NCBI GenBank assembly: GCA_001772865.1
Contig: MEVD01000001.1
Span: 5,311 to 42,045, forward strand
From: a candidate division WWE3 bacterium RIFCSPHIGHO2_02_FULL_38_14
GTDB lineage: Bacteria; Patescibacteriota; WWE3; UBA101185; UBA10185
DNA length: 36,735 nucleotides
Reading direction: 5' to 3'
Of the stretch, positions 6,678-14,749 are shown piece by piece. A model generated the notes under the pieces. That model worked only from the letters and a program-made list of their open reading frames with translations, had not been told where the DNA came from and did not search any database. Position 1 is the first letter of the stretch. The number at the start of each line of letters is the position of its first letter. A program made the position numbers and the translations under genes.

Positions 6678-8252
6678 TTAAAAGAGTGCTGCTTCTATAC
6701 TGCGTGATTTATAGCCTTTTTTACTCTTAAATGAAATTGCTCTCTCATAAAGCCGCACATATTCTTTTGCACTATACTCCCAGCTAAAGTCACTCTTCAT
6801 CGCATTTTGCATCAATTTGTGCCATAGTTTCTTATTTTTATACAACTCAACTGCTCTAACGAGCTGGCCAAATAACGAGAACTCATTAAAATCAGTAAAA
6901 ACAAAACCATTTCCTGTACCTTTGCTCGAATCGAAGTTTTCAACTGTGTCAGCCAAACCTCCGACCTTCCTTACAATTGGTGCTGCTCCATACCTCATTG
7001 CTTCTATCTGAACTATGCCACACGGCTCGAATCTTGATGGGTACAATATGCAATCAGATCCTGAAAACAGAAGACGAGGCAAAGTAAAATTCGGATATGG
7101 ATGTATCCCTACTTTATTCGGAAATGTTGATTTAAGATGATTAAGCATATCCACCAGAGCCCCTTCTCCTCCACCGACCTGTACAAATTGTACGTCATAA
7201 TCTGTTAGTACATGGTATAAAGTTTGAACTATAAGGTCTACCCCTTTTTGCATGTCAAGTCTACCAACAAATCCCAGCAGTAAAGTGTTGTCACTGACAG
7301 GCAGGTCATACTCCTTCTGTAATGCGGTCTTGTTTAATTTTCTTAAACCCACGTTTCTTAAACTGTAATTTTGCTCTATAAGATTGTCGGTTTGGGGATT
7401 AAACTCATCATAATCCAGCCCATTAACAATACCGAATAATTTGCTTTTAACCTCAAGCAACAGTTTATCCAGACCCTCGCCGAAGTCCGGAGTTAGTATT
7501 TCTCTGGAATAAGTTTTAGAAACGGTGTTAACGGCGTCGGAATATAAAATTCCGCGTTTCATAAAATTCTGCGTATTAAGTCTGGGAGAAAAAAACGATT
7601 CTATCGAGGACTTGCCGTCATCAAAATCTAATTCCGAAACATATCTGTGGTCAAAATTACCCTGGAACCTCAAATTATGCATAGTAAATACGCTGGAGAT
7701 TTTGCTTAAAACTTTATCTTCCTTATAAACGGTTTTTAAATAATTTCCAACTATACCGGTATGCCAATCATTGCAGTGAATTATATTAGGTACAAAATCG
7801 CCGCATATTTTTATAAATTCTAAAGCACCTCTTGATAAAAGTGCCCACCTTGTGGGATCATCGCTGTAGCCATAAACATTTGCGCGTTTTTCATAATATT
7901 CCTGATTTTCCAGAAAATAAGTTGTTACACCGGCCAAATCTTTGGCGGCTTTTACATTGCATATAAGGTTTGGCAGTGTTTCGTCGTTGGTCGGTACTTC
8001 CAGTCCTTCACAAACCATCTCCAAACCATATTTTTCTTCATCTATAAATCCGAATTTAGGAATAAAAAGTCTTGCATCATGACCCATTCTCACCAATGCG
8101 CGTGATAAATAAGCAAGCACCATGGCAAAACCTCCCACTGAAGCATAAGGTGACACCTCGGCACCCACCAGCAAAATCTTGAGCTTTCTGTCCTGGCCAT
8201 CTTTTAAACTGCCTATTAGCTTTTTTTCAGGTTTATTTAAGTAACCTAACAT
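6678..8252 (-). CDS. GlgA-like GT5 glycosyltransferase, divergent donor motif
   Basis: This is a second glycogen/starch-synthase-like protein of 524 residues from the ATG chosen here. An in-frame TTG at 8279 would add nine residues. The C-terminal GT-B half is conserved: SRFEPCGIVQIEAMRYG and RKVGGLADTV, with NGLDYDEF and GRLDMQKGVD before them. The N-terminal KxGGL donor-site motif is changed to S38-V-G-G-F, losing the lysine that contacts the ADP-sugar in GlgA. It could use another nucleotide sugar or have another acceptor. An extended -10, TGGTAAAAT (8284-8292), gives a leader of about 25 nt without a Shine-Dalgarno sequence. Confidence 0.86.
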   Translation of the reverse strand: MLGYLNKPEKKLIGSLKDGQDRKLKILLVGAEVSPYASVGGFAMVLAYLSRALVRMGHDARLFIPKFGFIDEEKYGLEMVCEGLEVPTNDETLPNLICNVKAAKDLAGVTTYFLENQEYYEKRANVYGYSDDPTRWALLSRGALEFIKICGDFVPNIIHCNDWHTGIVGNYLKTVYKEDKVLSKISSVFTMHNLRFQGNFDHRYVSELDFDDGKSSIESFFSPRLNTQNFMKRGILYSDAVNTVSKTYSREILTPDFGEGLDKLLLEVKSKLFGIVNGLDYDEFNPQTDNLIEQNYSLRNVGLRKLNKTALQKEYDLPVSDNTLLLGFVGRLDMQKGVDLIVQTLYHVLTDYDVQFVQVGGGEGALVDMLNHLKSTFPNKVGIHPYPNFTLPRLLFSGSDCILYPSRFEPCGIVQIEAMRYGAAPIVRKVGGLADTVENFDSSKGTGNGFVFTDFNEFSLFGQLVRAVELYKNKKLWHKLMQNAMKSDFSWEYSAKEYVRLYERAISFKSKKGYKSRSIEAALF

Positions 8253-8283
8253 GTTGTTCTTTGTAAAGAGCAGATACAATTAG

Positions 8284-8292
8284 ATTTTACCA
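8284..8292 (-). promoter_or_regulatory. Extended -10 element for the second glgA-like gene
   Basis: TGGTAAAAT on the minus strand matches the TGnTAtAAT extended -10 pattern. The predicted start is near 8277, about 25 nt before the ATG at 8252. The identical nonamer precedes obg at 34554-34562. Confidence 0.5.
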
Positions 8293-8355
8293 CAACCGCG
8301 AATAATTAAGTAAAAAAGGGTCCTTTAATGTAACTTATGAAGTGGGTTTCAAAAA

Positions 8356-9336
8356 TCAATAGTTGGACACCATTGAATCCAGCTCAGATGCTAAATCGTT
8401 TTCACCATATTCCATCAGATCCGACTTCAGCTGTTTTTCAGATACTACAAACAATCCGTGCATTTCTTTTTTAGTTTGGAGTGCAGAGCCTGCTCTATCA
8501 GTAATTATACATAACTGTGCTTCTCTGGGATCTGCGGGCATAAGATTTAAAATCCTTTCAAAAAACTCTCTGTCCTGAGGTCTAACATAAAAATGCAACA
8601 ACGAGAATGGCTTTATAGGTTTGTGTAAAGACATTCCTGCGTTCATGGTAAAGGCATAATCTACATATGCCCTTCTAGCATTCTTATCAATATTTTGCGC
8701 AATTTCTTTAAGCCCTCCCAGCATACTTCTATAGTAATATAATTCAGTTTTCTCAACGTCTTTAAATTTTTCTCCTGAAAAATCAGATATGGATGAGGTA
8801 GTGCTTACGGGTTCAGCTTTCACTTGTGGGACCGGTTCAACGTCTGGAGCTGCAGTTTGCGCAGGTGTTTCTTCAGTTTCCGCGGTTTTAAACTTGCTTG
8901 CCGCTTCTCTGAATTTTGCCAGCCAGTCAACGGGTGATTCCTGTTCTTCTTTTTGAGCTTCCTGCTCGGCTGCCGGCCTTTCTTCAACTTCAGGTTCAGC
9001 AGGTACTTCTTCAACTTTTTGTTTTATAGGTTCTGACGGGTACTCCGGCTCTTCAGGAATTACTTTAATTTTTGCCATAGTCTTATGCTGTTGTGCTTCT
9101 TGCTGTAGGGCTTGTTGAGGTTGTTGCATTTGTTGTGTTTGAGAAACTTTACCGGAAGATCCATCGGGGTATAAAAAGTCCAATATATTCTGTTTTGAGA
9201 ACCTATGTCTCCCTGTTGCAGTTTTTACATCAGCTTTTAATTTATCTTCTTCCATATATCTGTAAACTGATCTCAAACTTACTCCCAAAATATCGGCAAC
9301 TTCTGTAGATGTATACAACTTTTCTTCTAAGTTCAT
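8356..9336 (-). CDS. MerR/excisionase-type HTH protein with unknown C-terminal domain
   Basis: From the ATG at 9336 the protein has 326 residues. Residues 1-55 form an HTH_17-like DNA-binding domain (YTSTEVADILGVSLRSVYRY, then TGRHRFSKQNILDFL). A Gln-, Glu- and Pro-rich linker of about 125 residues follows. The last 140 residues form a compact domain that I do not recognise, including LLHFYVRPQDREFFERIL and QLCIITDRAGSAL. The start is fixed by a promoter whose TTGACA covers the alternative upstream TTG codon at 9372. It is probably a transcription regulator; the C-terminal domain may sense a ligand or mediate oligomerisation. It is a monocistronic unit between the glucan cluster and the mreB operon. 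Confidence 0.75.
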   Translation of the reverse strand: MNLEEKLYTSTEVADILGVSLRSVYRYMEEDKLKADVKTATGRHRFSKQNILDFLYPDGSSGKVSQTQQMQQPQQALQQEAQQHKTMAKIKVIPEEPEYPSEPIKQKVEEVPAEPEVEERPAAEQEAQKEEQESPVDWLAKFREAASKFKTAETEETPAQTAAPDVEPVPQVKAEPVSTTSSISDFSGEKFKDVEKTELYYYRSMLGGLKEIAQNIDKNARRAYVDYAFTMNAGMSLHKPIKPFSLLHFYVRPQDREFFERILNLMPADPREAQLCIITDRAGSALQTKKEMHGLFVVSEKQLKSDLMEYGENDLASELDSMVSNY

Positions 9337-9344
9337 AATCTGAT

Positions 9345-9372
9345 CATATACATATGTATTATTACATGTCAA
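9345..9372 (-). promoter_or_regulatory. Promoter of the HTH gene (likely leaderless)
   Basis: TTGACA (9367-9372, minus strand), a 16-bp spacer and TATATG (9345-9350) place the start at about 9337-9338, next to the ATG at 9336. This supports 9336 as the start codon and rules out the in-frame TTG at 9372. Confidence 0.65.
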
Positions 9373-9467
9373 TAGTATTTTTTTGTATTTTTTATTGTAA
9401 TTAATAAAATATTATTATCGGTTGTGAATAATAGTGTTATTTTGCATATAATGCTATTTAGATACTT

Positions 9468-10352
9468 TTACTTACTTTTCAAAGAAGAAAGGTAAACTTT
9501 TACAGGAAATATGGGAAAGGCATTTAATACCCTTCTAATTCTCCAAGGTTGAATTATAAGTCTGTACAACCATTCAAGGTTATATTTGATAAATATTTCC
9601 GGAGCTCTTTTTTTTGGGTATACAATATAATCAAATGTCCCGCCTACACCTATAGATATACGTGCAGGTATTTTATGAGCGTTTTTACGTATCCACTTTT
9701 CCTGCTTTGGATGGCCATAAGCTACAAATAAAAAATCGATATGGTCAACATTATTTTTGTTCATACAGAGTTTTATGTAGTCAATCTTTTCATTATCTGC
9801 CATTCCCATTTTCGATGTAGCACCGATAATCTTAAGGTTTTTATACTTTTCCTTAAGTTTTAATGCCGCTACAGAAGCAATATCTATATCAGTATTTACT
9901 TTTCTGCCAAAAATGTCTTTCGGCCATCCGCCAAGCAAAAATATATTCTTTTCATTTTTTTCTGCATATGAACAAATATTAAAAAATAAATCAACTCCTT
10001 TAACACACTCTCCTTCTATATTTCTACTTAAAATAGAGTCAATAAAAACACCTATACCAGTCAAAAAGAACTTAACACTTTTAAATCTCTTCTCATTTAA
10101 ATTATTGTGTATGTTATTTATCCTATTGATATAATTATATGCAAGTATAACACCATAACCATCAGGTACTGATATATCACTACTATTTATTATATGCATA
10201 AATTCATTATCATTCTGTGCATAAACTATAAATTCTGGGTTAGTGGTACATATAATATGTTGTTTACCATCCATAAGTAACTTATCTATAACTCCCATAA
10301 TATTTCCCAATGAATTGTTAATATCTATTTTAACATTTAGTATGTATGTCAT
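9468..10352 (-). CDS. WecG/TagA/CpsF family glycosyltransferase (GT26)
   Basis: The 294-residue protein belongs to GT26, which adds N-acetyl-hexosamine-type sugars to lipid-linked intermediates in teichoic acid or surface polysaccharide synthesis. Family features are TTNPEF near the N-terminus, VPDGYGVILA with the conserved Asp, NIFLLGG, FLFVAYGHPKQEKW and IGVGGTFDY. The C-terminus is basic and hydrophobic (LEWLYRLIIQPWRIRR), typical of membrane association. It is the last gene of a tight mreB-GT4-GT26 series, 10 nt after the GT4 gene. The AT content seems higher than in flanking housekeeping genes. The exact sugar is unknown. Confidence 0.88.
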   Translation of the reverse strand: MTYILNVKIDINNSLGNIMGVIDKLLMDGKQHIICTTNPEFIVYAQNDNEFMHIINSSDISVPDGYGVILAYNYINRINNIHNNLNEKRFKSVKFFLTGIGVFIDSILSRNIEGECVKGVDLFFNICSYAEKNEKNIFLLGGWPKDIFGRKVNTDIDIASVAALKLKEKYKNLKIIGATSKMGMADNEKIDYIKLCMNKNNVDHIDFLFVAYGHPKQEKWIRKNAHKIPARISIGVGGTFDYIVYPKKRAPEIFIKYNLEWLYRLIIQPWRIRRVLNAFPIFPVKVYLSSLKSK

Positions 10353-10362
10353 ATAATAAGTT

Positions 10363-11466
10363 TTAATTTAAATCTATTAATACAGATAAAATTTTCCTCG
10401 AGTTTTCGTACCAGTCAAAATTAGTTTTCAAATAAGACACTAAATCCTTATCATTATATAAAACAGCATCGCTAAAAGATTTATTTATAGCACCAGTCAT
10501 TTGATCAATATTATTTGGATCCGCAAAGTATACAAAACCGTCCCCGATTTCCTTAGTAGCAGAAACATTAGAAGTAATAACCTTTATCCCGCACGATAAA
10601 GACTCCAAAACTGGCAGTCCGAAACCTTCGGATTTAGAAACATACATTAATGCGTGGGCTCCTGAAATCAACTCAGGCAGGTCCTCCTCTGGCACATAAC
10701 TTAAAAATTTAACACTCTTTTCAATATTAAGAGACTTGGTAAGCTCCCGGATTGCCTCGTATTCTGGCGGGATTTTACCTCCTAAAACAAAGGTAATATC
10801 TTTAAATTCGCTGTTACTATTTTGATCTTTTATAAAATTGTGAAATGCCTTAATCATATTCGGAATATTTTTTCTTATGCCAAAAGTTCCGACATAAAAT
10901 AGGTACTTTCCTTTTATTTCATACTTATTTTTTACTTTCTCCACCATTACAGGGTTTCTTTTATAATAAACTGATGTATCAACGCCTTCATAAATAACTG
11001 TTATTTTATTTTCTTTAACTGGAAGCAATTTTAAAATTTCCGATTTTGTATATTCGGATACAGCTATTACTCTATCGGAGAACAAAATAGTATAAATCGT
11101 AGGACCTCCCCTCATTCTGAAATATTCCATTCCATGTATGACGCTGACAATTTTCATAGAAGGTTTATGAAAGATTGGAACAGTATGCCATGTACAAAGT
11201 AGTACATTAACATGATCTTTTATGCATTCAATTGATAAACTTATTTGAGTCCATGAAATGTATTTTTTAACAACCTTATAAGAAAAGTTTTTATTATTTG
11301 ATGCCAAAGTATTCCAAAAAGTTTCTGAAGGTTGTTCTCTAAAATATAAAATATACTTATTTTTATCATCTATTTTAGATAGACAATTAACAACATAATA
11401 AAGATAATTCTCAGTTCCTGTCCTGTTTTTTTCGGTCAGCCTTGAGGCGTCAATACCTATTAACAT
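10363..11466 (-). CDS. GT4 family glycosyltransferase
   Basis: The 367-residue GT-B glycosyltransferase starts with MLIGIDASRL and TGTENY, typical of envelope-polysaccharide mannosyl- or glucosyltransferases. The donor-side E-x7-E motif appears in SKSEGFGLPVLESLSCG near residue 280, and VGTFGIRKNI is the usual interdomain segment. It starts six nt after the mreB stop; the AAAGG at the end of mreB may serve as a weak ribosome binding site. With the GT26 gene after it, the operon links cell-shape control to surface glycan synthesis. Donor and acceptor are not predictable. Confidence 0.9.
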   Translation of the reverse strand: MLIGIDASRLTEKNRTGTENYLYYVVNCLSKIDDKNKYILYFREQPSETFWNTLASNNKNFSYKVVKKYISWTQISLSIECIKDHVNVLLCTWHTVPIFHKPSMKIVSVIHGMEYFRMRGGPTIYTILFSDRVIAVSEYTKSEILKLLPVKENKITVIYEGVDTSVYYKRNPVMVEKVKNKYEIKGKYLFYVGTFGIRKNIPNMIKAFHNFIKDQNSNSEFKDITFVLGGKIPPEYEAIRELTKSLNIEKSVKFLSYVPEEDLPELISGAHALMYVSKSEGFGLPVLESLSCGIKVITSNVSATKEIGDGFVYFADPNNIDQMTGAINKSFSDAVLYNDKDLVSYLKTNFDWYENSRKILSVLIDLN

Positions 11467-11472
11467 AATAAA

Positions 11473-12477
11473 CTACCTTTTTATCATGCTTCTATTAAAT
11501 ACATCTAAATTGTCCAAAGTCCTTCCTAGCCCTTTTACAACACAAAGCAAAGGATCATCGGCAATATGCGTAGGAACACCGGTGTAATGGGTTATATGCT
11601 TATCCAGATTCTGAAGCAGTGCCGTGCCACCGCTTAGCACAATCCCCTTTTCAACTATATCAGATGATAATTCAGGCGGAGTTTTTTCCAGTACATTTTT
11701 TATTGCCAACCCTATTTGGGAAAGAGGCTGGCTCAAACACTGAACAATTTCCCCCGAAGTTATAGAAATAGTTTTAGGAAATCCCGAAACAGAATCTCTA
11801 CCCCGAACCTCTAACACTTTGTCCTTAGGTAGTGGAAAAGCGGCACCGATTTCAATTTTTACCATTTCGGCAGTGTTTTCACCGATTATCAGATTGTATT
11901 TGCGTCTGATATGTTGGATAATTACCTCATCTAATGCAGTTCCGCCCACTCGTATACTTCCGTGTACAACCATCCCATAAAGTGATACTATGGCAATTTC
12001 TGTCGTACCTCCTCCTATATTGACAACCATATTCCCTGACGGCTCTGAAATCGGAAGTCCTGAACCTATTGCTGCCGCCAAAGGTTCGGGTACTAAATAA
12101 GCCTGCCTAGCGCCGGCAGAATACGCGGCTTCCAATACCGCCCTCGCTTCAACCGAAGTAGCTCCGGCAGGAATAGAGACTACAATATCGGGCTTGAATA
12201 TTCTTGATGAACCCATTACCTTATTTATGAAATACCTAAGCAATGCTTCAGTAAACAAGTAATCGGCAATTACGCCGTTTTTCAAAGGCTTAGTGGCTAC
12301 TAAATTTTCCGGCGTCTTGCCTAGCATTTCTCTTGCTTCCGAACCTACAGCCACAACTTTCTCGTCGTCAACAGAAACCGCAACCACCGTAGGTTCCCGC
12401 AGAACAATCCCTCTTCCCGAAACATAAACCAGGGAGTTAGTTGTACCTAAATCTATCGCAATTTTTTTACCCAGCAT
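11473..12477 (-). CDS. mreB: Rod shape-determining protein MreB
   Basis: The 334-residue actin homologue forms membrane-associated filaments that direct lateral cell wall synthesis. Actin-fold nucleotide motifs are clear: IAIDLGTTNSLVYV (phosphate 1), VVNIGGGTTEIAIVS (phosphate 2) and GIVLSGGTALL (adenosine). Length is normal. The ATG lies six nt after an extended -10 element, so translation is probably leaderless. It leads a three-gene operon with two glycosyltransferases and is divergent from the PEGA protein gene, 65 bp away. mreC and mreD are not in the window. Confidence 0.95.
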   Translation of the reverse strand: MLGKKIAIDLGTTNSLVYVSGRGIVLREPTVVAVSVDDEKVVAVGSEAREMLGKTPENLVATKPLKNGVIADYLFTEALLRYFINKVMGSSRIFKPDIVVSIPAGATSVEARAVLEAAYSAGARQAYLVPEPLAAAIGSGLPISEPSGNMVVNIGGGTTEIAIVSLYGMVVHGSIRVGGTALDEVIIQHIRRKYNLIIGENTAEMVKIEIGAAFPLPKDKVLEVRGRDSVSGFPKTISITSGEIVQCLSQPLSQIGLAIKNVLEKTPPELSSDIVEKGIVLSGGTALLQNLDKHITHYTGVPTHIADDPLLCVVKGLGRTLDNLDVFNRSMIKR

Positions 12478-12483
12478 GACTCG

Positions 12484-12492
12484 ATTATATCA
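12484..12492 (-). promoter_or_regulatory. Extended -10 element of mreB (leaderless)
   Basis: The minus strand reads TGATATAAT, a perfect TGnTATAAT extended -10. Its last base is separated by six nt from the mreB ATG at 12477, so transcription should start at or next to the A of the start codon. The -35 region (12507-12512, AAGATT) is poor. Confidence 0.7.
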
Positions 12493-12503
12493 TTGAGATT
12501 TGG

Positions 12504-12509
12504 TAGAAT
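12504..12509 (+). promoter_or_regulatory. Possible -10 element for the PEGA-domain gene
   Basis: TAGAAT on the plus strand is one base from consensus and would start transcription about 26 nt before the ATG at 12543. No good -35 and no Shine-Dalgarno sequence are visible, so the call is weak. Confidence 0.35.
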
Positions 12510-12542
12510 CTTACTGCAGTACTCGCAAGCGCCCGGATACTT

Positions 12543-13697
12543 ATGGAAAGAAATACACTCTTTAAAACAATTCTTACTATTCTTTTAATTTTCGGTATTA
12601 CCTCCGCGCTTTATTTATATACATCAGGATACAGGTTTCAAAGAGAGGAAAAAATAAAAATAGACTTCAAAAAAACCGGAATGCTGAGTATTAAATCCAT
12701 TCCGGAAGGGGCAAATATATATATTGACGGCGAACTTACAAACGCAACGGATACAACTATACCAGGAATAGAACCGGGCATTCACAATTTAAAAATATCA
12801 AAATCCGGATATGTGGACTGGGAAAAAGACGTGGAAGTATTTGCTGAGCTTGTAACCGACATAACCGCAGTTTTGGTATCGGGCAGTCCAAGACTTGAAC
12901 CATTAACCAACACTGGCGCGGCTAACCCGATAATATCCCCTTCTCTAAGCAAGCTGGCATATTTTTCAAATGATCCGTTAAAGCCCGGGGTTTGGGTTAT
13001 TCCATTAAACCAGGGCGGCTTGAGCCTGTTCAAATCGAACCCGTATATAGTTATACAGGACACTCAAAGAAATAAATACTCGGGTGGAACTATAATTGAA
13101 TGGTCCCCGGATGAAAAAAAGATACTGGTAGAGGATGCGAACAAGCTGCTATATTTGGTCGACCTGCAAAGCGGGGTAGCTCAGTCAACATCTTCTCCCG
13201 AAAAAGTGAGAAAAGAATGGTCAGACGAGTTGACTAAAAAGCGAAATGATTTTCTGGAAAGACTGGAAATCCCAGATAATATAAGAACTGTCGCGGTGCA
13301 ACCCACTACAATGTGGTCCCCCGATGACAAAAAATTCTTATATACTAAAGCTGTAGCCCAGGACACTGAATACCGTGTTTACAACATGGAAAAACCTATA
13401 CCGATAGGAGAAAAAGTAGACAACCTGGTCTTTACGATCAAAAAAACCGACCGTCAGCCAATAATTTCCTGGTATTACGATAGCTTCCACCTGATTCTCA
13501 CCAGCATGGATCCTGAAGAAAAGAACAGAGGGACCATTAATTTGATTAGAATTGATGGAACCAACAATACCGAAATTTACAATAACACTATGTATTCGGA
13601 AAATGTGTACAGCAGTCCGGGCGGCGACAAGTTGATTATGCTCACAACCTTTAAATCTACAGGAGCAACTAATTTATATACTTTAGGTATCAGATAA
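12543..13697 (+). CDS. Membrane-anchored PEGA-domain and beta-propeller-like protein
   Basis: The 384-residue protein has one N-terminal transmembrane helix (about 9-28), a PEGA domain (about 46-105; LSIKSIPEGANIYIDGEL, then PGIHNLKISKSGYVDW) and a C-terminal half with WD40/TolB-like repeats. The repeats are marked by IEWSPDEKKILV, MWSPDDKKFLYT and ISWYYDSFHLILTS. The topology places the PEGA and propeller domains outside the cytoplasm. Such proteins are common in Patescibacteria but uncharacterised; a surface-binding or scaffold role is likely. It stands alone, divergent from mreB and convergent with the sortase gene. Confidence 0.8.
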   Translation: MERNTLFKTILTILLIFGITSALYLYTSGYRFQREEKIKIDFKKTGMLSIKSIPEGANIYIDGELTNATDTTIPGIEPGIHNLKISKSGYVDWEKDVEVFAELVTDITAVLVSGSPRLEPLTNTGAANPIISPSLSKLAYFSNDPLKPGVWVIPLNQGGLSLFKSNPYIVIQDTQRNKYSGGTIIEWSPDEKKILVEDANKLLYLVDLQSGVAQSTSSPEKVRKEWSDELTKKRNDFLERLEIPDNIRTVAVQPTTMWSPDDKKFLYTKAVAQDTEYRVYNMEKPIPIGEKVDNLVFTIKKTDRQPIISWYYDSFHLILTSMDPEEKNRGTINLIRIDGTNNTEIYNNTMYSENVYSSPGGDKLIMLTTFKSTGATNLYTLGIR

Positions 13698-13699
13698 AA

Positions 13700-14410
13700 T
13701 TAAGGCACTTTAGGCAAAACCTCTATCAAAGTCGCGGTAACCACCAATCTGTTTATTGTAGTACCTGGAGGGTCGCAAGTTTGCAAAGTCAGGGTAGGTT
13801 CAATTACCGGACGCGTTAACGGATAAGTATTCCAGCCCTTTAAATATTCCTTATTCACCACTCTGTAAACGTAATCCTTTTGATCAAAGAAAACGTGGAT
13901 TTTATCTCCGTTATCAAGTTTTCTCAATAAGTTAAACACGGTGGCGTACTTGCCAAGCTGCCAGAAATTAATAGAGGCGTGAGCGAATAAATACACATTG
14001 CCCGGATCCTTAGAAGGATATTCGGAAGTAAGTGCATGAGCAACACCGCTTTTCAGAGCCTCTATGTATACGGCTTCATCCGTAACTGAAACATCGGCAA
14101 CTACAGGGGCATTGACTCCTATTCTTTCAATTACTACAGAAAAATCTTTATTTACAGGATCAATACTAATGGGATCTGAAGTCAAAAACCTGGCGAACAC
14201 GCTGTCTTTTTGAGCTTGGGGATCTTCCAGCACAAATACCTGCGATTTGGCTTCCTTTAAGGCAAACCATATCTCATCTTTTATAATAGGGCCGTATGCC
14301 ATAACCAAGGCCAGAAATCCGAAAATTATCAGGATTTTGGGAAGGGTTACAAAGTAAAAACGCCTGAGTTTTTTTACGCTCATAATAAAAGGATACACAA
14401 AAAGCGGCAT
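13700..14410 (-). CDS. Sortase family transpeptidase
   Basis: The 236-residue protein has an N-terminal basic segment and one transmembrane helix (about 25-42), then a sortase domain. The catalytic triad is visible: H144 in LFAHAS, C212 in TLQTCDPPG and R221 in INRLVV. The TLxTC and late Arg pattern is that of class D/E-like sortases. These enzymes link substrates carrying a C-terminal sorting signal to surface acceptors. No sorting-signal substrate was recognised in this window. The alternative start at 14383 (MSVKKLRRFYF) has a -10-like TATCCT six nt upstream and may be the true one. The gene follows the phosphohistidine-domain gene by 18 nt. Confidence 0.85.
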   Translation of the reverse strand: MPLFVYPFIMSVKKLRRFYFVTLPKILIIFGFLALVMAYGPIIKDEIWFALKEAKSQVFVLEDPQAQKDSVFARFLTSDPISIDPVNKDFSVVIERIGVNAPVVADVSVTDEAVYIEALKSGVAHALTSEYPSKDPGNVYLFAHASINFWQLGKYATVFNLLRKLDNGDKIHVFFDQKDYVYRVVNKEYLKGWNTYPLTRPVIEPTLTLQTCDPPGTTINRLVVTATLIEVLPKVP

Positions 14411-14428
14411 TCAATAAACCTGTAATCG

Positions 14429-14749
14429 TTAAAGGATTTCAACTACGCCAGCAGTACCATTGACTGTTACTTTCTGACCATCCTTTATTAGTTTAGTAGC
14501 TTCTTGTGTTCCTACTACAGCCGGGATACCAAATTCTCTAGATATAATGGCTGCATGTGACAAACTTCCACCGATGTCTGTAACTATTGCCGACGCAAAT
14601 CTAATAATAGGTGTCCATTGAGGACTTGTCGAAACCGTAATTAATATATCGCCTTTTTCAAACTTTTTTAAATTTTCAATATCCAGAATAACTTTGGCTT
14701 TCCCTGTAACCAAACCTCGGCTACCAGACAATCCCTTAATTTGCTTCAT
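14429..14749 (-). CDS. Stand-alone PEP-utilising phosphohistidine (swivel) domain protein
   Basis: From the start chosen here the protein has 106 residues and is entirely a PEP-utilising mobile domain, as in PEP synthase, pyruvate phosphate dikinase and rifampicin phosphotransferase. The phosphorylatable histidine is H65 in [20 protein letters not shown]. The start at 14749 is supported by a GGGAGG Shine-Dalgarno sequence 10 nt upstream and by an ATGA overlap with the preceding gene; an ATG at 14767 would make a longer N-terminus. In the known enzymes this domain carries phosphate between an ATP-grasp domain and the acceptor site. No ATP-grasp partner of this type is encoded nearby, so the phosphate donor is unknown. 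Confidence 0.85.
   Translation of the reverse strand: MKQIKGLSGSRGLVTGKAKVILDIENLKKFEKGDILITVSTSPQWTPIIRFASAIVTDIGGSLSHAAIISREFGIPAVVGTQEATKLIKDGQKVTVNGTAGVVEIL

Noticed and set aside
9337-9372. TTG start at 9372 for the HTH gene
   Set aside because: The codon lies within the TTGACA of a good promoter whose start site is at the ATG 9336.
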